In this document: positions 1 through 12,540 of the stretch, piece after piece
How the letters are laid out: every line of letters starts with the position of its first letter
How positions within the stretch are numbered: position 1 is the first letter of the stretch
NCBI GenBank assembly: GCA_015680685.1
Contig: MNCI01022611.1
Location: 2,383,727 to 2,447,726 of the forward strand
DNA length: 64,000 bases
Source of the DNA: Gnetum montanum
Lineage: Eukaryota; Streptophyta; Gnetopsida; Gnetales; Gnetaceae
Reading direction: 5' to 3'
The notes under the pieces: model-generated
The model's database searches: none
Seen by the model: the letters and a program-made list of their open reading frames with translations, nothing else
Told to the model about the DNA's origin: nothing
Made by a program: the position numbers and the translations under genes

Positions 1-1155
1 CACTACAACTTCATTTGCGCTAAGATCCAAGATAGCATGCTAATCCCACTAGTGGAAGCAAAAGCTAAGAGGAAATTTAAGCTCATCCATTACAATGGGA
101 AGGAGTATACTCCCTCCCCTATCACCAAATACCCCTCAAAAAAATCTATGCTATCATCTTAGCCCTCCTCATTCAAGTTGACAAAGATAACTAGAAGGCT
201 ACCTCTGATGGAGATCCAAAGGAGAAAGATGAATTTAGGGTAGAGTTTGAGCTTGGGAACCTTTTGGGGGGACTCTTCCAATAAGGGATTCCCAAGACCA
301 TGATGTCCACCTCTACCCCCTTCACCTCTTCCTTTGGACATGTCCCATCACCTTCATCCCCACTATAGCAAACCATGTTCCAGCTCATGTTTGTCATCGC
401 CGTGCACTAAGCATAATTGGTGTCTCCATGCCACTTGCCACCCAGCCTAGGTTAGTACGATTAACGTCAGTAGTAGTTACCACCACTAACTTGTTGACCA
501 GTTAGGTGGGATCCACCATGGGTCTTCAAGTAGCCCAAGTGTCACATACCCTCTTTATTCTGTTTGTGCCCTAGAAAGTCTGAATGTCTTTCTTGTTATT
601 TTTCCCATATACCATAGCCATGACACAACCTCTCCCCTCTATCTTACAAAAAATATCAAGGTCACAAGCCTTGTAGTCATTTGTGCAAACCTCATAGCTA
701 ACAAGGGCACCATAGGGCCTAGATCAAGCCTTTCAAATGATCTAGGATCTAACGGAGGAATTGAAGAGGCTAAAGGCCTCTACTTCCCAAAGTATCAAGA
801 TCATGGATTTTTACTAGGATGATGCCATTAGTCTTATGGTCCTACCCTTGAGACTTCCTCCTCCTAGTATCCCTATCCTTCAATTCTACAAGTATAATGG
901 AGAAGGTGATCCCAACACTCACCTTCTAACCTTTCAATCTAGGTGCTTGCTATTGCAATCATGGTCGCATACTATAATAAGAATCTTTCCTATCTCCTTA
1001 ACTGGAAAAGCACTTGATTAGTACCATGCTCTACCAAGAGGGTCCATATCCTTCCTTGAAGATCTCATAGTCCAATTTCTTAACCACTTCAAGTACAACT
1101 TGAAGCCCAATATTACACTTGACCAACTAATGAAGGTCAAGCAAGGAGCCCTTGA
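1..1155 (+). pseudogene. Tat-like Ty3 gag fragment (element A2)
   Basis: Decayed gag of a Ty3 element; its 5' part lies outside the window. It runs collinear with the gag of element A at about 9930-11110, for example both carry the words for HHNGKEYxP near their start. The core (836-1130) reads KYNGEGDPNTHLLTFQSRC, then FPISLTGKALD, a stop replacing Trp, and YHALPRGSISFLEDL, the usual pattern of the plant retrotransposon gag capsid domain. Homology to element A ends at 1155, where copia-type gag begins, so this is a broken end and not a natural gag terminus. Several stops and frameshifts are present. Confidence 0.75.
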
Positions 1156-2504
1156 TGAAGGTGAAAAAATTAAGAATTATTTATCTATGGTAAATGATCT
1201 TGTTGTAGCAGTTAGGGGTATAGGCAAGGACTTGCATAAAAGTGATGTAATTATAAAAATTATTAGAACACTACAGCCTAAATTTAGACCTAAGATCATA
1301 GCTATGAAGGAAATTATAGACTTTTCATTCCTTAAATTTGAGGAGCCTCAAAGTGCTCTAATTGCTTATGAGATGAATCTCATAAATGAAGGAGTGATTA
1401 AAGAAAATCCTATTGCTCTAAAATTATCATCAAAAGAGAATGAGTAGGTTGAGCAACAAATAAATAATGAGGAGGAAATAGCTCTTCTATCAAGAAGAGT
1501 TCAAAAGCTTTTAGCAAAAAAAGGAAAGAGCTTCAATCAACTAGGATTCGACCAATTCAATACCAAAGGTAAAGATAAAGGTAAGAATTTTTCAAATTCA
1601 AATTTTGATGCATTCTCAATAGAATTTTGGGTATATAGTGAAAGAGTCCATCTAGCCTTGGAATGTCCTAACATTGATAGGTTGTAACGAAGAGATAAGA
1701 GTGAAGTGGATATGAAAAAGACTAACTTCTACACAAGTAGGAATGATGAAGAATAAATTCAAGAAAAGGTTGATGACACTACAAAAGACTCTCAAGTTAT
1801 ATGTATGGCCCTCACAAATGAAGATTCATTAGAGATTTTTGATGAATTAATAGGTAAGCAAGATGAAAGGTATAGTGCGTTACATGAAGAAATTCTTATC
1901 TTATGTTATCTACTCAAAAAGGTAAAGAAAAATATGCATAGAAAAATTTATGAAATCTATAACTTATCTTCCAAGTTAAAAAGGAAAATCTCAGACATGA
2001 AAGCTATGATTGAACTACTAAGCCCATTGGATAAAGATAAATTTAGGAATACTCAAGAAGAAGGGCTTAGTGAAAATAAGGAAAAGATTCAAAATCAGCT
2101 TAAAAGTGAAAACTTGGAAGAAACCTATCAAAAGGATACTTGTAATAGTTCAAGAATAATTAGGTTTGATGATTCCATTCATGAAAGAAACACTTTATAT
2201 TTTTGTAAAAAGTATTGTCATGAACAAGATTATTATCCTCACATAGAAAAAAAATAATGTTGATACTTGGTCTTTTCAAAAGAAATCTAGTAAGTGTATC
2301 TTGCAAGATGCAAAAATTTGGAAAGAGAATGCTAGAGAAACTTCTAAAAGAATGAATGAAACTATCAAAAATTATGAATCCTCCTATCTTGAGACATGTG
2401 AACAAGAAGGATTTCCATACAAGGTTGGGGACATCAAAAAAGGAGCTAACAAGAGAAAATTGAATGGTAAGGAGGCACTCCATGGTAAGGAGGCTAGGTT
2501 TTGA
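1156..2504 (+). pseudogene. SIRE-like Ty1-copia gag, copy 1 (5' truncated)
   Basis: Starts inside the copia gag (UBN2-type) domain: GEKIKNYLSMVNDLV, IRTLQPKFRPKI and EEPQSALIAYEMNL match the usual plant copia gag order. A degenerate zinc knuckle (GHxxxxCP-like) lies near 1640-1680. A Lys/Glu-rich coiled-coil segment (1805-2150) follows, then a second Cys/His cluster, FCKKYCHEQDYYPH (near 2200). No protease, integrase, RT or RNase H follows; the sequence passes straight into the pre-LTR region. Collinear with copy 2 (28606-29470). The 5' end is fused to Ty3 gag, so an open frame from 1100 to 1447 spans the junction. Confidence 0.75.
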
Positions 2505-4090
2505 AATTCTTTTGTGACAAATTTTAAATACATATACTTTATGAATTCCTTAATCATAAAAAAATATATCTTAATCATGATATTATAGAAAAAGGGTTTC
2601 AAAGAAAAATCAAGATAGTATGGTTATCTCTTATGTTATAATAAATTATTTAGCTAGTTACATGTTCTTAAAAATTTTTATGCTTGAAGAAACTATGTAT
2701 TTGAGAAACATGAGAAAAGCATTGCATCTACATTAAAAATTATTCTATTTTTTTAAACATGAGAAATTTGTTCAAGTATTGTAGAAAAATTGTAAATGAG
2801 GCATGACATCCGGTCAAGAAAAAATAGTTACGATCTATGTCTAATAATTTTTCCTAATTTTTTTTCCTTTTATAAGCATTATTGGTTCATTATATATTCT
2901 TGAATAATCAAGATTAAGATCAAATATTTGTAGACTTTAAAAAGCATTAAAGAAGAGATAGGCACCTATGTAGGGGGAGCTTGTACCTCATGATATATTT
3001 TAACGCATCAATATAGGGGGAGTCTATGGAGACTTTCTCCAAGAAATAATACTTAGTAACATATCTCAAGATGGTAATAAAGGTATATTCATCTGGTACA
3101 AACTTAAAGGTAAAAGAGCAAGTTATTATTAATTCAATCCTTAAAAATATTTTACCTAAAAGTAATCATCAATTGTAAAAGCTTCTAGAATTTACTTGAA
3201 TATATCTCTATATTAGTGTTGCATCATTTATATACTCAAAACATAGTCTTTTGAGTACTTAAGTCCGTTGTTATTGATATGAGCTAAACAAGTTCTTACC
3301 TAGGAAATCTCAAGCCTACCAAAGTAACAAAAAGTACTCACATTTTTTTTTGTAACAAAACATCTTAGGGAATTTTGAAATGAATTGATGAAATGTTTTA
3401 AGCTTCCTTAAGATATATGTGATTAGTGTGAACATCTTAATTAGAAATTACTTTGTTTGATCTCTTGATCTACTTCTAGAATTTGATATATTAAAGTTGG
3501 GTGTATATGTACTTATTTTCCTTTACATGAATTTACTATGTCCATTCTTTGATTATGAAAATGAGATGAAGACTATATCTAATGAATTTTTACTTAGATG
3601 AAAATTGTATAATATATCTTAATGTTATTCCTAATAATCTTTTGATCTATCTTACTTCCAATATGTTTGCTTGTTATAAGGCCCAAATCACTTTTTTATG
3701 ATGTCCAAAAAGGGAAAGAATTTTATGTCTCCTTGATAACATTATGATATGATTGTGATACAATGTGGTGACTTGTGATATGATTCTAATCTATGTGTCA
3801 TGGGCAACATGGATATTGAACAATAATTATGACCTTATGGATATATTTGAAACGTTCTAACCTTATGTTGGTATTGATGTTTATCTTTCTAGTATAGAGA
3901 TAAGATATTCAATATTCATTGTGCATCCCTTGATCATAAATGACCTTATTCAAAATTCACAAGTGTCTCCTTATATTTAATGAATTGTGTGGTGTATTAA
4001 GGATTCACTTTTGCATAGTCTCTCATCTCTCATCATCCTTAGCTCAATCAATTTTCCTTAAGTTTTGGACAATACCAAAAAGAGGGAGAT
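2505..4090 (+). other. Copia derivative copy 1: noncoding region between gag and 3' LTR
   Basis: No coding domain seen. The region is collinear with 29545-31218 of copy 2 along its length. It holds three polypurine words, GTAGGGGGAGC near 2970, ATAGGGGGAG near 3013 and CAAAAAGGGAAAG near 3706, and the probable true polypurine tract AAAAAGAGGGAGA just before the LTR at 4091. Polypurine words of this kind are usual near the 3' end of SIRE/Maximus-type copia elements. Because pol is absent at the same place in both copies, this appears to be the structure of the family and not a private deletion. Confidence 0.6.
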
Positions 4091-5166
4091 TGTTGACCCT
4101 TTAGTATGTCAAAACCTTAAGAAAAATGGATAATATAGAATGCATGTGGTATATGATGTTTTTGTAGGACATGAATAATAACTCCATAAAAAGATCTAAA
4201 AACTCAAGGAAATTGGATCTACATCAAGATGTCAAAATGAAGACTACATGGGCAAGATGAGAGCATGGAGGAAAATGAAGTTTACAAGTCAAATTAAGAT
4301 GCTTCAAGGACTACTAAGAAGACAAATTGATAAGAGAAAGCCTGAGAATTAGAAGTCCAAAAGTTGAGTAGACATCTTGAAAAAATAGCACATGTCTATT
4401 TCCAATAGTAGACGTCTCACTATAGATGTTCCACTAGCTAGATAGACATCTCTCTTGGATTGAGGTTAATCTCAATTACACATCTCAGCTTCAAAGTAGA
4501 TGTCTATACTAGATGTTTGGTAGTTGTTGCATGAATTCTGAGGAGCTTTTGAAAACTCTAAGGTTATAATATGATGTTAAGATCTTGGGAATTGTGTAAG
4601 TACTATTCACACAAAATCTCTTCATTATCTATTCTAAGAAATTCTATTCTTACTCTTCATTGTAACATCATTTTCTTGATTGTAATTGTAATTAGCTTCA
4701 AGTACAAGGATCTATAAATTTAGTTACATTATTTCCTTGTTCTTTTTCTCTTTCTTTGTAGTCCTAGAAGGTTGATGTGCTTCTTATTAGAATGCATCTT
4801 TATGAGCTTGTTGGGACCTTGCAGGATTGATTAGGTTTTGGACATTGAAATACTCTACTGCAGAGCTCACATTTGTAAAAGTTATCAGATACTTGAAACC
4901 ACATTTTGAGCATGTTAGGACCTTATGGAATTAAGTGGTTTTGCAACAATGAAACACTTAGGATTAGAGCTCAAAGCTTATATAGGATGTGGTATCCTTC
5001 AAAACACATTTTAAAGAGAGAAAGTCTAGAGGTGTGCAAGGAATCTACCCTTCAAGTGTGGACTACCAAAGTTGGGGAATCACATAAAATTTGGTATGTT
5101 CTAGTGGTTGGTGCAATTTTTAATTAGGGAACTTATTCAATCCCCTTTCTAAGTTCTTGATCCTCA
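4091..5166 (+). repeat. 3' LTR of the copia derivative, copy 1
   Basis: Begins TGTTGACC directly after the polypurine tract and ends near TTGATCCTCA, giving the TG...CA ends of an LTR of about 1.08 kb. The last part, with TTATTCAATCCCC, matches the usual 3' end of SIRE-like LTRs. A second copy lies at 31219-32279. Between about 4366 and 4525 the words AGACATCT and AGATGTCT recur in both orientations. A CTATAAAT word lies near 4711. No 5' LTR for this element is in the window. Confidence 0.7.
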
Positions 5167-5395
5167 CCATTCCTAAACACCAATTATTTACATTGAAGAT
5201 CATGTTAATATTAAATTGCAATTAGCTCTTATAGAAACTCATGAAAGAGATAAGGAAGACTCCAGACTCAAAAGGAATTCAAAGACTAAGACCTCCATTG
5301 AATCATAATGGGATGAATTAAGGATTCATAGAAGGAGGACCAACTAGAATCATTCTCCAATCCCTTTGATAAGACCTTTCTATCATAGGCCACAA
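5167..5395 (+). pseudogene. Family F (Athila-like) gag remnant
   Basis: Short charged stretch resembling the gag leader of family F at about 6980-7100, for example GACTCCA followed further on by a word for GEPANTILQ / GGPTRIILQ. No open frame longer than a few dozen codons. It may be the 3' internal end of one family-F element preceding the LTR at about 5396. Assignment rests on weak similarity seen by eye. Confidence 0.3.
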
Positions 5396-5960
5396 TATCA
5401 TATCTAGGATATTACATCTATGATATTGTATCTACAACTTCATAGCCCTGCATGCATCATCATTGATGCAATGTAGAGGACCATGATTAGTACTATAAAT
5501 ACCAAACTTTATTCAACTCAATGGAATAGCTTTTATGCAAACCTTAATGAAATTCTTGCAATTTTTGTTTGGAACATAGACTTAGCAATAAAGTGAATGA
5601 CCACAATGTGGTGTCAAACAATCACATGGAATCTTTGTTCTAGTGGATTGTACTTAGGCACAATTTTTGGTTAGAAATAAAGATCAATATTGTTTCTCAC
5701 CATTATAGCATTACACTTAGTTTCTTTATTTTTACTTAGTCATATTCTTTACTTAGTTTAATCTTCATTTAATATGCTTACTTTAGTTTAGTTCTTGAAA
5801 TTTCTTAAGTACTTTACTTTTCTCATGTTTATTAGTAAGATACAATAAGTACAACTAGTTTCAAGCATTAAGTGTAATCATTTGATAACCTAGTAGTGGC
5901 TTCACTTAATTTGCTTAGTAGTGAACTCACTTGGTAATCCAAGTAATATTTACATGAGCC
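5396..5960 (+). repeat. Family F LTR (degraded), with TATA and poly(A) signals
   Basis: Resembles the element G LTR at 40317 onward: GATATT/GATATC-like words first (5398-5440), then a TATA word CTATAAAT at 5493-5500, then AATAAA at 5676-5681. The TATA-to-AATAAA distance (about 180 bp) equals that in G (about 177 bp), and AATAAAGATC follows in both. Sequences after the signal, ATTAAGTGT and TGGTAATCC, also correspond. Exact LTR ends were not resolved. Confidence 0.5.
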
Positions 5961-6780
5961 TAGGATGTGTACAAAAAAGTAGGAATGGATGCTTATTATC
6001 ATAGGATAGGATAGATTCACATTTTTGTTATCACTTAAACTTAGACTATATTCTCATTATTTTCATTATGAAGACACTTAGGAGTAATTTAAGCCTACAA
6101 CATCATGATATCAAATATCTCATTGAGAGTTAAACTATACTACTCACACTTTACTAACTTAAAATGAGAATACAATGATCATGAACCAATTATCAACCAC
6201 TAGAATACTTACATTTGTCATCCTCATATTACAATTTGACCACATGCGTGCACTCATGACTTGTATAGTAGAGTTTTGGAATACTCAACCACTCATCATT
6301 GGCATTATTACTAAGGATGTGTCAATGTTTTATTAGTAGTTGATTTTGTAGAGTTCATTGTATTAAGAATTACAAAGTTTATCTTTCACACTTGAATTAA
6401 TTCTTTTAATAAATACACCTACTTAAGAGTGTTAAAAACATAATATGGCTTTTACACTTAAAAATAAAATTCACCACCTACCAAAGAAACCCTTAAGAGT
6501 CATAAAAAAGGATATGATGAAGAATATTAGAGCGTGCCCATGCAAACCAAAATTTCATATGCTCATATAGATTCATACTATCCTGATTTCATGTTTAGAT
6601 GAACAACTAAGGTGGAGAGATTTGCAGGGCAATGTTGTTTTGCCCCCAAAACATTTTGCACTAGTGATGTTACAAGGAACATTAATGAGTTTAAACCTTG
6701 GACATGCACAATAAAAATACCATATCACTAAACACATGACTAGGTCACATTAAGATATAGAAGCACAAGTAAGAAGGGAT
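5961..6780 (+). other. Family F untranslated leader
   Basis: No gene seen. AT-rich; contains CACTCATCATTGGCATT (near 6287), also found in family-F copy 2 near 33350 as CTACTCATCATTGGCATT. Taken as the region between LTR and gag; primer binding site not recognised. Confidence 0.4.
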
Positions 6781-7603
6781 GTTTATATGGAGACAAGACA
6801 TGAGAATAGCAAAGGAAATAAAGTACCTTACACCATTGTTCTAGAAGAAACAAATGATGATACATTCATAATGGAAGAACTTCATCAAACTCAAGAATCT
6901 CATTCATAAATACTGATCATCCATCTAGATAAACCTATTAAAATACAACTACATTCAACCCTTGCGAAAACACCTAGGGGAGATATGGAAGACTCCAAAC
7001 ATAGGCAGAGCTCAAATCCTAAGCTAGGTAGAGCTCAAAGCCTAAATCCTGCATAGAACCAAAAGAGAATGAATTACAAAGTCATAAAAGGAGAACCGGC
7101 CAACACTATTCTCCAACTACTTCCTCTTGTTCCTCATGTTTATGTGTGAAATCTGACAAGAGGGAACAAAGGTCAGGAGACTATGATAGAGAAAGACAAG
7201 GAGATCATGAGAGAAATGTACATTGAAGAAGATATCCTAATAATGAAGAAGATAATTATGACCAAAGAAGAGATGGAAATAGGCATGAGGAAAGTGAACA
7301 CCACTATAAGCATCGAAGTGAGCATAACTACAATAGAGTCTATGAACCTGAAGATCATGAACGACCCTTATTGGCCACTTATAATATGATTAATATAAGA
7401 GAAGTAGTGTATATCCCTACCATGCACATGAGGAATAGTTGCATTAAGTAACTAGATATGAATAAAATACCCTAGTTTGAAGGTGGATACAATGTTGATC
7501 CATAGCATTATCTCCAAGCATTCCACAATGCCTATGCCCTTCAAAACATTGAGAATGATTAGCAAAAATTGAAGTTGTTTTGTAGAACACTTGTTAACAA
7601 AGC
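6781..7603 (+). pseudogene. Family F (Athila-like) gag, 5' half, cut by element A
   Basis: Reads through a very charged segment (7140-7360; runs of Asp, Arg, His, Glu) and then, with stops, IREVVYIPTMHMRN, FEGGYNVDP, HYLQAFHNAYALQNIEND and KLKLFCRTLVNKA. The same order is seen in gag G (35600-35770; FSGGYDLYPYQHLQAF, KKLKLFPMTLVE) and in gag H (41220-41430). The pattern fits the capsid region of Athila-type gag. The frame ends at 7603, where the LTR of element A begins with TGAAACACCACC. The five bases AAAGC (7599-7603) would be the expected target duplication, but its partner is lost at the other end. Confidence 0.65.
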
Positions 7604-9090
7604 TGAAACACCACCAAATCTGCATGTTATAATCTTTGTAACCCAATCCCATGAAACCGAGGCAAAAATTCATTGTCAATGTGAAGATTGTAACCCATAA
7701 GGTACAATCTCACATATTTCATACTTTTGGGGCTAAAAAATGCTTCATAAGTGACCAAAGCCTCATTCCCCAAGTGAAAATAGTCACCTAGTGTCTATAT
7801 TTGGACTTGGGGATGGTCAAAATTCCTTTTGGAATACCAAAAATGGCAATTTGATGGGTTTTATGGGGTGTATATACTTTTCTATGCTAGAAACACCAAT
7901 AGGAGGTAAATCTCACCTACCCCTAATGTGGAGGGGTGTGGGTCACATACTCTCAATGTGGAGGAGTAGATCTTAGCATAGAAGGATGAGGAATTCATAA
8001 TTTCCATCATAGAGGATGATATGACCTTCTTCTCCAATGTTCAAGCTCCATCTTCCCAATATTGATGCACGCTCCCCCTAGCGTAGAAGTCACATGCATC
8101 ATATTCCAATATTGCATACACTCTAGTGTTGACTATGCATTTCAAATAGGATGATAGAAGGTCTAGCATGAAAGGAGTAAAGCTAACCTAGAAGGTACAC
8201 CCCCGTTACTATTTTTGATAAATGGAATAGTCATGGGGGTATGAGACTTTCCATATATGATAACCCACTCAAATTTTGGGAACTTACCTTCATAGACATG
8301 GTAGAAATTTGCAGCAATTTATAACCAATTTTCAGCCCAATCTGTGAGCCATTTGTAGCAAATTTTTAGCCCATTTCATGGCCAAAAACCTATAAAAATT
8401 AAACTCCCACACCACTTCAAGGTTCCACACTTCAATGGTTTCTGAGCATTTGGCATTTTGGGCATTTAAGAGCTCTTACTACCTAGTAGAAATGCAAATT
8501 ATTGGAGCCTTCCAACATAGAACCATTATAGGCTTATCACCCTTATTACCCCCTTGGGATTTGTGAGCCTTGGGTGTTAACTTTTCCTCCTTGGAATCCC
8601 AAAATCTCAATGTGGAGCATTTTGACAATCCTAGTCCCTCACATTTCTCAACCCTAGTAGTGACCAACATTGTAGATTTTGAGTAGTAGTAGAAAAGATT
8701 GAATAACATTAGGAGTGGTTGAACATCTAGATCATGAAGTGGATTCTATTATCTTTAATGAACTTGGAACCCCCACCTAAGTAAACCCCCCTTTGCTCTC
8801 CTGTGAGCACTTTTGCATACATTTTTGAACTCATTCTTTATTCATTCAATAAAGTTTATAGTATCATTTTTTGTCCAATTTGTATTCATTTTAAGTTTTC
8901 AAATATGTAATTATTTTTTACATTTTTCACAATCTCATTTTGCATTCTACTAAGTCCTTGGGTGATCTACCAAACCATCCAAGGCACCCTGAATCCCATT
9001 TTTTGGAGGACTTGGGGATTTGGGGTTGAGACTATTTGTAGTTGAGAATCATTAGCTTTTCAATGACTAAGATTTTCAATCACTATAGTT
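7604..9090 (+). repeat. 5' LTR of element A
   Basis: Starts TGAAACACCACC, equivalent to TGAAGCACCACC in element B (minus strand from 56283) and TGAAATACCACC in element C (minus strand from 62412). Ends near AATCA at 9082, just before the primer binding site. U3 carries repeated words of the form AATGTGGAG and TAGCATGGA/TAGCATAGA (7920-8020). Collinear with the 3' LTR at about 27131-28605. Confidence 0.75.
8391..8853 (+). promoter_or_regulatory. LTR core promoter (TATA) and poly(A) signal, element A 5' LTR
   Basis: TATAAAAA at 8391-8398 and AATAAA at 8848-8853. The 3' LTR has the same pair at 27908-27915 and 28366-28371, with the same spacing of about 457 bp. Conservation of both signals at one spacing in diverged LTRs supports them as the functional U3/R signals. 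Confidence 0.6.
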
Positions 9091-9093
9091 TTT

Positions 9094-9110
9094 TGGTGCT
9101 ATAAGGAGGA
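9094..9110 (+). other. Primer binding site of element A (degenerate)
   Basis: TTTTTGGTGCTATAAGGAGG lies immediately after the LTR end. It resembles the TTTTTGGCGCCGTTGCCGGGGA context usual for Tat and Athila lineages, after several C-to-T and G-to-A changes. Position, more than exact match, supports the call. Confidence 0.5.
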
Positions 9111-9762
9111 CCTCTACTTGACTTGTTCATTAAAATATATTCTTCCCATAGCCAATGTTGACCTACAAATTGAAATTCTTGTTTTTTCAGTAAAAACCTT
9201 CCATTTTCAACCAAGATCAATGCTATAACCATCTCCCTCTACCCCATAAACCTAGCATGAGTGTTACAATAATTTGAATGTTGGAATGTTCATAGTAGTT
9301 GTTGTGAAACCCCAAAGCAAGTGTTGGTTTTTAGATCCATTTCTACCCCCTCTTACTACCACATTTTCCCAAGGAAGCCAATGTGTGTGATCCAAATAAC
9401 CAAGCCCCAGCCCCTTCTTTCTTGTTGTGAAATTTGGTAGCTTGCCAAAACCATTTTCTGGAAAGTCCTAGGTTTTCATTTTAGGTGTCAAAATTTTCCC
9501 CCTTCACCAATGTTGAAATAGGAAGGTGTAAGATCCCCCCATATCACCCCCTAGCTCAAAAGATAGAATGGATGATGTTTGTTACAACCTTTTCATCTTT
9601 CTATTTTTGATAAAGGGGGATACCCTCACTTAGTATTTATAGTAAGTACTTCATTTTTAGTCATTTTTTCTTCTTTTAACCATTTTTTAATTCCACTTGC
9701 TAGAATTTACTCCTAGTTTTACCTTTTATAGCATGTCTTAAGCCACTTTTAGCATAATAGCC
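9111..9762 (+). other. Untranslated leader of element A
   Basis: About 650 bp between primer binding site and the first gag codon. No open frame or structure of note seen; AT-rich near its 3' end. Confidence 0.5.
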
Positions 9763-12300
9763 ATGTCTTTCCCACAATCAACCAAGTTTCCTTACAACTA
9801 TACCAACAGTGGGTCCAATCAACAGTACGTGAGGGTCTATGATCCCAAAGAACCTACCATGATTGAATGTAGATATTCCCTGAGACTTAGAGGGCAAAGT
9901 CCTAGGTTCTTAACAATAAATAAATAGCATTATAACTTCATTTATGCTAACATTTAAGTTGGCATGCTAATCCCATGAGCGAAAGTAGAAGCCAAGAGGG
10001 AATTTGAGCTCATCCATCACAATGGGAAGGAGTATATTCCCTTCTCCTATGACCAAATACCCCTTAATGACATCTACACTAGCATCTTAGTCCTCCTCAC
10101 TGAGGTTCATGAAGATAACTAAAAGGCTACCTCAAATGGACAACCAAAGGAGGAAGATGAATTCGAGGCCAACTCTAAGCCTAAGAATCTTTTAGGTGGA
10201 CTCTTCCAAAAAGGGACCCCAAGACCATGATGCCCACTTCTACCCCTTCACCTTTTCCTCTAGACACATCCTAATGCATTCATCCCCACCATACTCAACC
10301 ATGTTTGGGCCCATTTTAGTCATCCCTGTGCACCAAGCATAATTAATGTTGTAGCCAACCACTTTCCATTTCTCCCTACCACTTGCCACCTAGCCTAGGT
10401 TAGTATGACCAACATCAGTAGTAGTGACCACCACTAACCCATTGACTAATCAAGTGGGATCCACCATGCGAATTCAAGCAACCCAAGGGTCACATACCCC
10501 CTTTGTTCCATTTATGCCCCAAATACCAACACAAATGTCTTCCTCTATATTTGGCCCATAGACTACAACCATGATACAATCTCTCCCCTCTATCTTACAA
10601 CCAGCATCAAAGCCACAAGCCTTCCAATAAATACCATATCCATTTGTGTAAACCCCATAGCTAACAAAAGCACCATGAGATTTGGATCAAGCTTTCTAGA
10701 TGATGCAAGACTTGATGGAGAAATTGAATATGTTCAAGGCCTCTACTTATCAAAGTGTCAAGATCATGAATTTTTACTAGGATGATCCCATCAATCCTAT
10801 GGTCCCACCCTTGACACTTCCTCCTAGTGTCCCTATCCCTCAATTTAGTAAGTAAATAGAGAAGGTAATTCCAACACTCACCTTGTAACCTTTTGATCTA
10901 AGTGCTTGCTATTGCAATCATGGCCACACACTATAATGAGAATCTTCCTTATGTTCTTGACTAGGAAAGCACTTGATTAGTATTGTGCTCTACCCAAAGG
11001 ATCCATATCCTTCCTTGAAGACCTCATATCCCAATTCATTAACTACTTCAAGTACAACTTGAAGCTCGATACTATGCTTGATTAACTAATGAAGGTCAAG
11101 TAGGGATCCCTTGAGCTAGTATAGAAGTTTATCCAATGGTGGAATGATTTGCTAAATGAAATACCAAAGCTTATACCTAAACCCCACCTTTTGGATATAT
11201 TCAATGGGCTAATCAATGATGTTATTAAATCCAAGCTATACTATCTTGACCCATAGACACTTAGTCAAGCTTTGTCCCAAACCAAGAACATAGAGGATGT
11301 CATAGAGGCTTGTCATGACCCATCCTATGTGGCATACAAAAATCAACACACATGAAGTGACAAGAATAGGAGTAAATAAAACAACATGGCTATAGCAATA
11401 GTAACCAAAGAGGCCAAAACCACTAACCAAGGGCCAAGGACCAACCCACCCAAGGCCCCTACTAATAATCAAGATAACCAGCTACCAACCTCTAGGGTCA
11501 TTGCATCAAGAACAATCAAACCCAACTTTGAAAGGAAAGACATGTCTAAATATACTAGGCTATTGTTAAAACCATCTAAGCTTCTAGACTAACTATTGAA
11601 AAGTAGAGGCATTTAATACAAGTAGATGATCGAATATTCCTGAAAGAAGCATGTTAGGCTATGTGAGATAGCCAAGGATCCCACTTGAGCAACAAAGAAT
11701 GACCCATAGTTTCCTAAATGTTTTAAGTTAGACCACTTTTTTCACTATCACCAACTACCTAATCATGACATAGATGTCTGCCTTACATTGAAGGATGACT
11801 TATAGAAGATGATAGATAGCGAAGAGCTAGTTCTAGATGCATTCAACCTTATTTAACCACAAACCCAATCAATGCAGGTGTATAAGGACCTATTGAATGC
11901 CAACAATATTGCATACATTATATTGGTATTCAACATAGATGACAATTAGATACCCATAGGGGAACCATTTATGATTCGAGTAGCTCAAGATGAAAGGGAT
12001 TCTTCAACTTTCACTAGCTCAAGATCCCCCTTTGTCATGAGAGTACCATCATGAATTCCTTGAAAGAAACCTTTTGTCATCAAGGTTGCCCAACCCACTA
12101 TAGCCCAGCTAGCCCCAACAACTAAATAATGGCTTCCCATGGTGGCTAATGCCACAACTTCTTCCTTCAATAGAAATAAAAATAACCAAAAAACCTCAAC
12201 CAAGTAGAGGAAGAAGCATAAGCAAAAGCCTAACAATAACGGTGACAAGCAGACTGAGGCAAGGAAGGAAGCGTTCCACTGAAGCCCACTTCCATATCAT
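9763..12300 (+). pseudogene. Tat-lineage gag, element A
   Basis: Begins ATG TCT TTC CCA CAA and reads MSFPQSTKFPYNYTNSGSNQ with no stop for about 50 codons, so the start is convincing. The capsid region (about 10840-11330) matches A2: FLTRKALD, stop for Trp, YCALPKGSISFLEDL, then WWNDLLNEIPKLIPKP and IEDVIEACHDPSYVAY. Near 11720-11830 a Tat-type C-terminal knuckle remains, CFKLDHFFHYHQLPNHDID, followed by CLTLKDDL. The 11850-12300 stretch is a Gln/Lys-rich linker. Many stops and at least two frameshifts. Confidence 0.75.
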
Positions 12301-12540
12301 CTATACCCATGACCTCCTCTATCCATCTTGTCTCAACTAGTAAACCACAAGAGGATATCAAGACCTAAAGCTAGAAGAAAGAGAAGAGACCCTGATAACA
12401 ACAACCTAAGGCTGAAATTCACATTTTGGGGTGCATGGAGGAAGTGAAGCATAACCAGGGTGACAAGCCCACAACCAATGACAAAAACTTCCTCAATGCA
12501 ATGGAATAGGTTAAATAGTCCCTTAAATAGAAAAATACAA

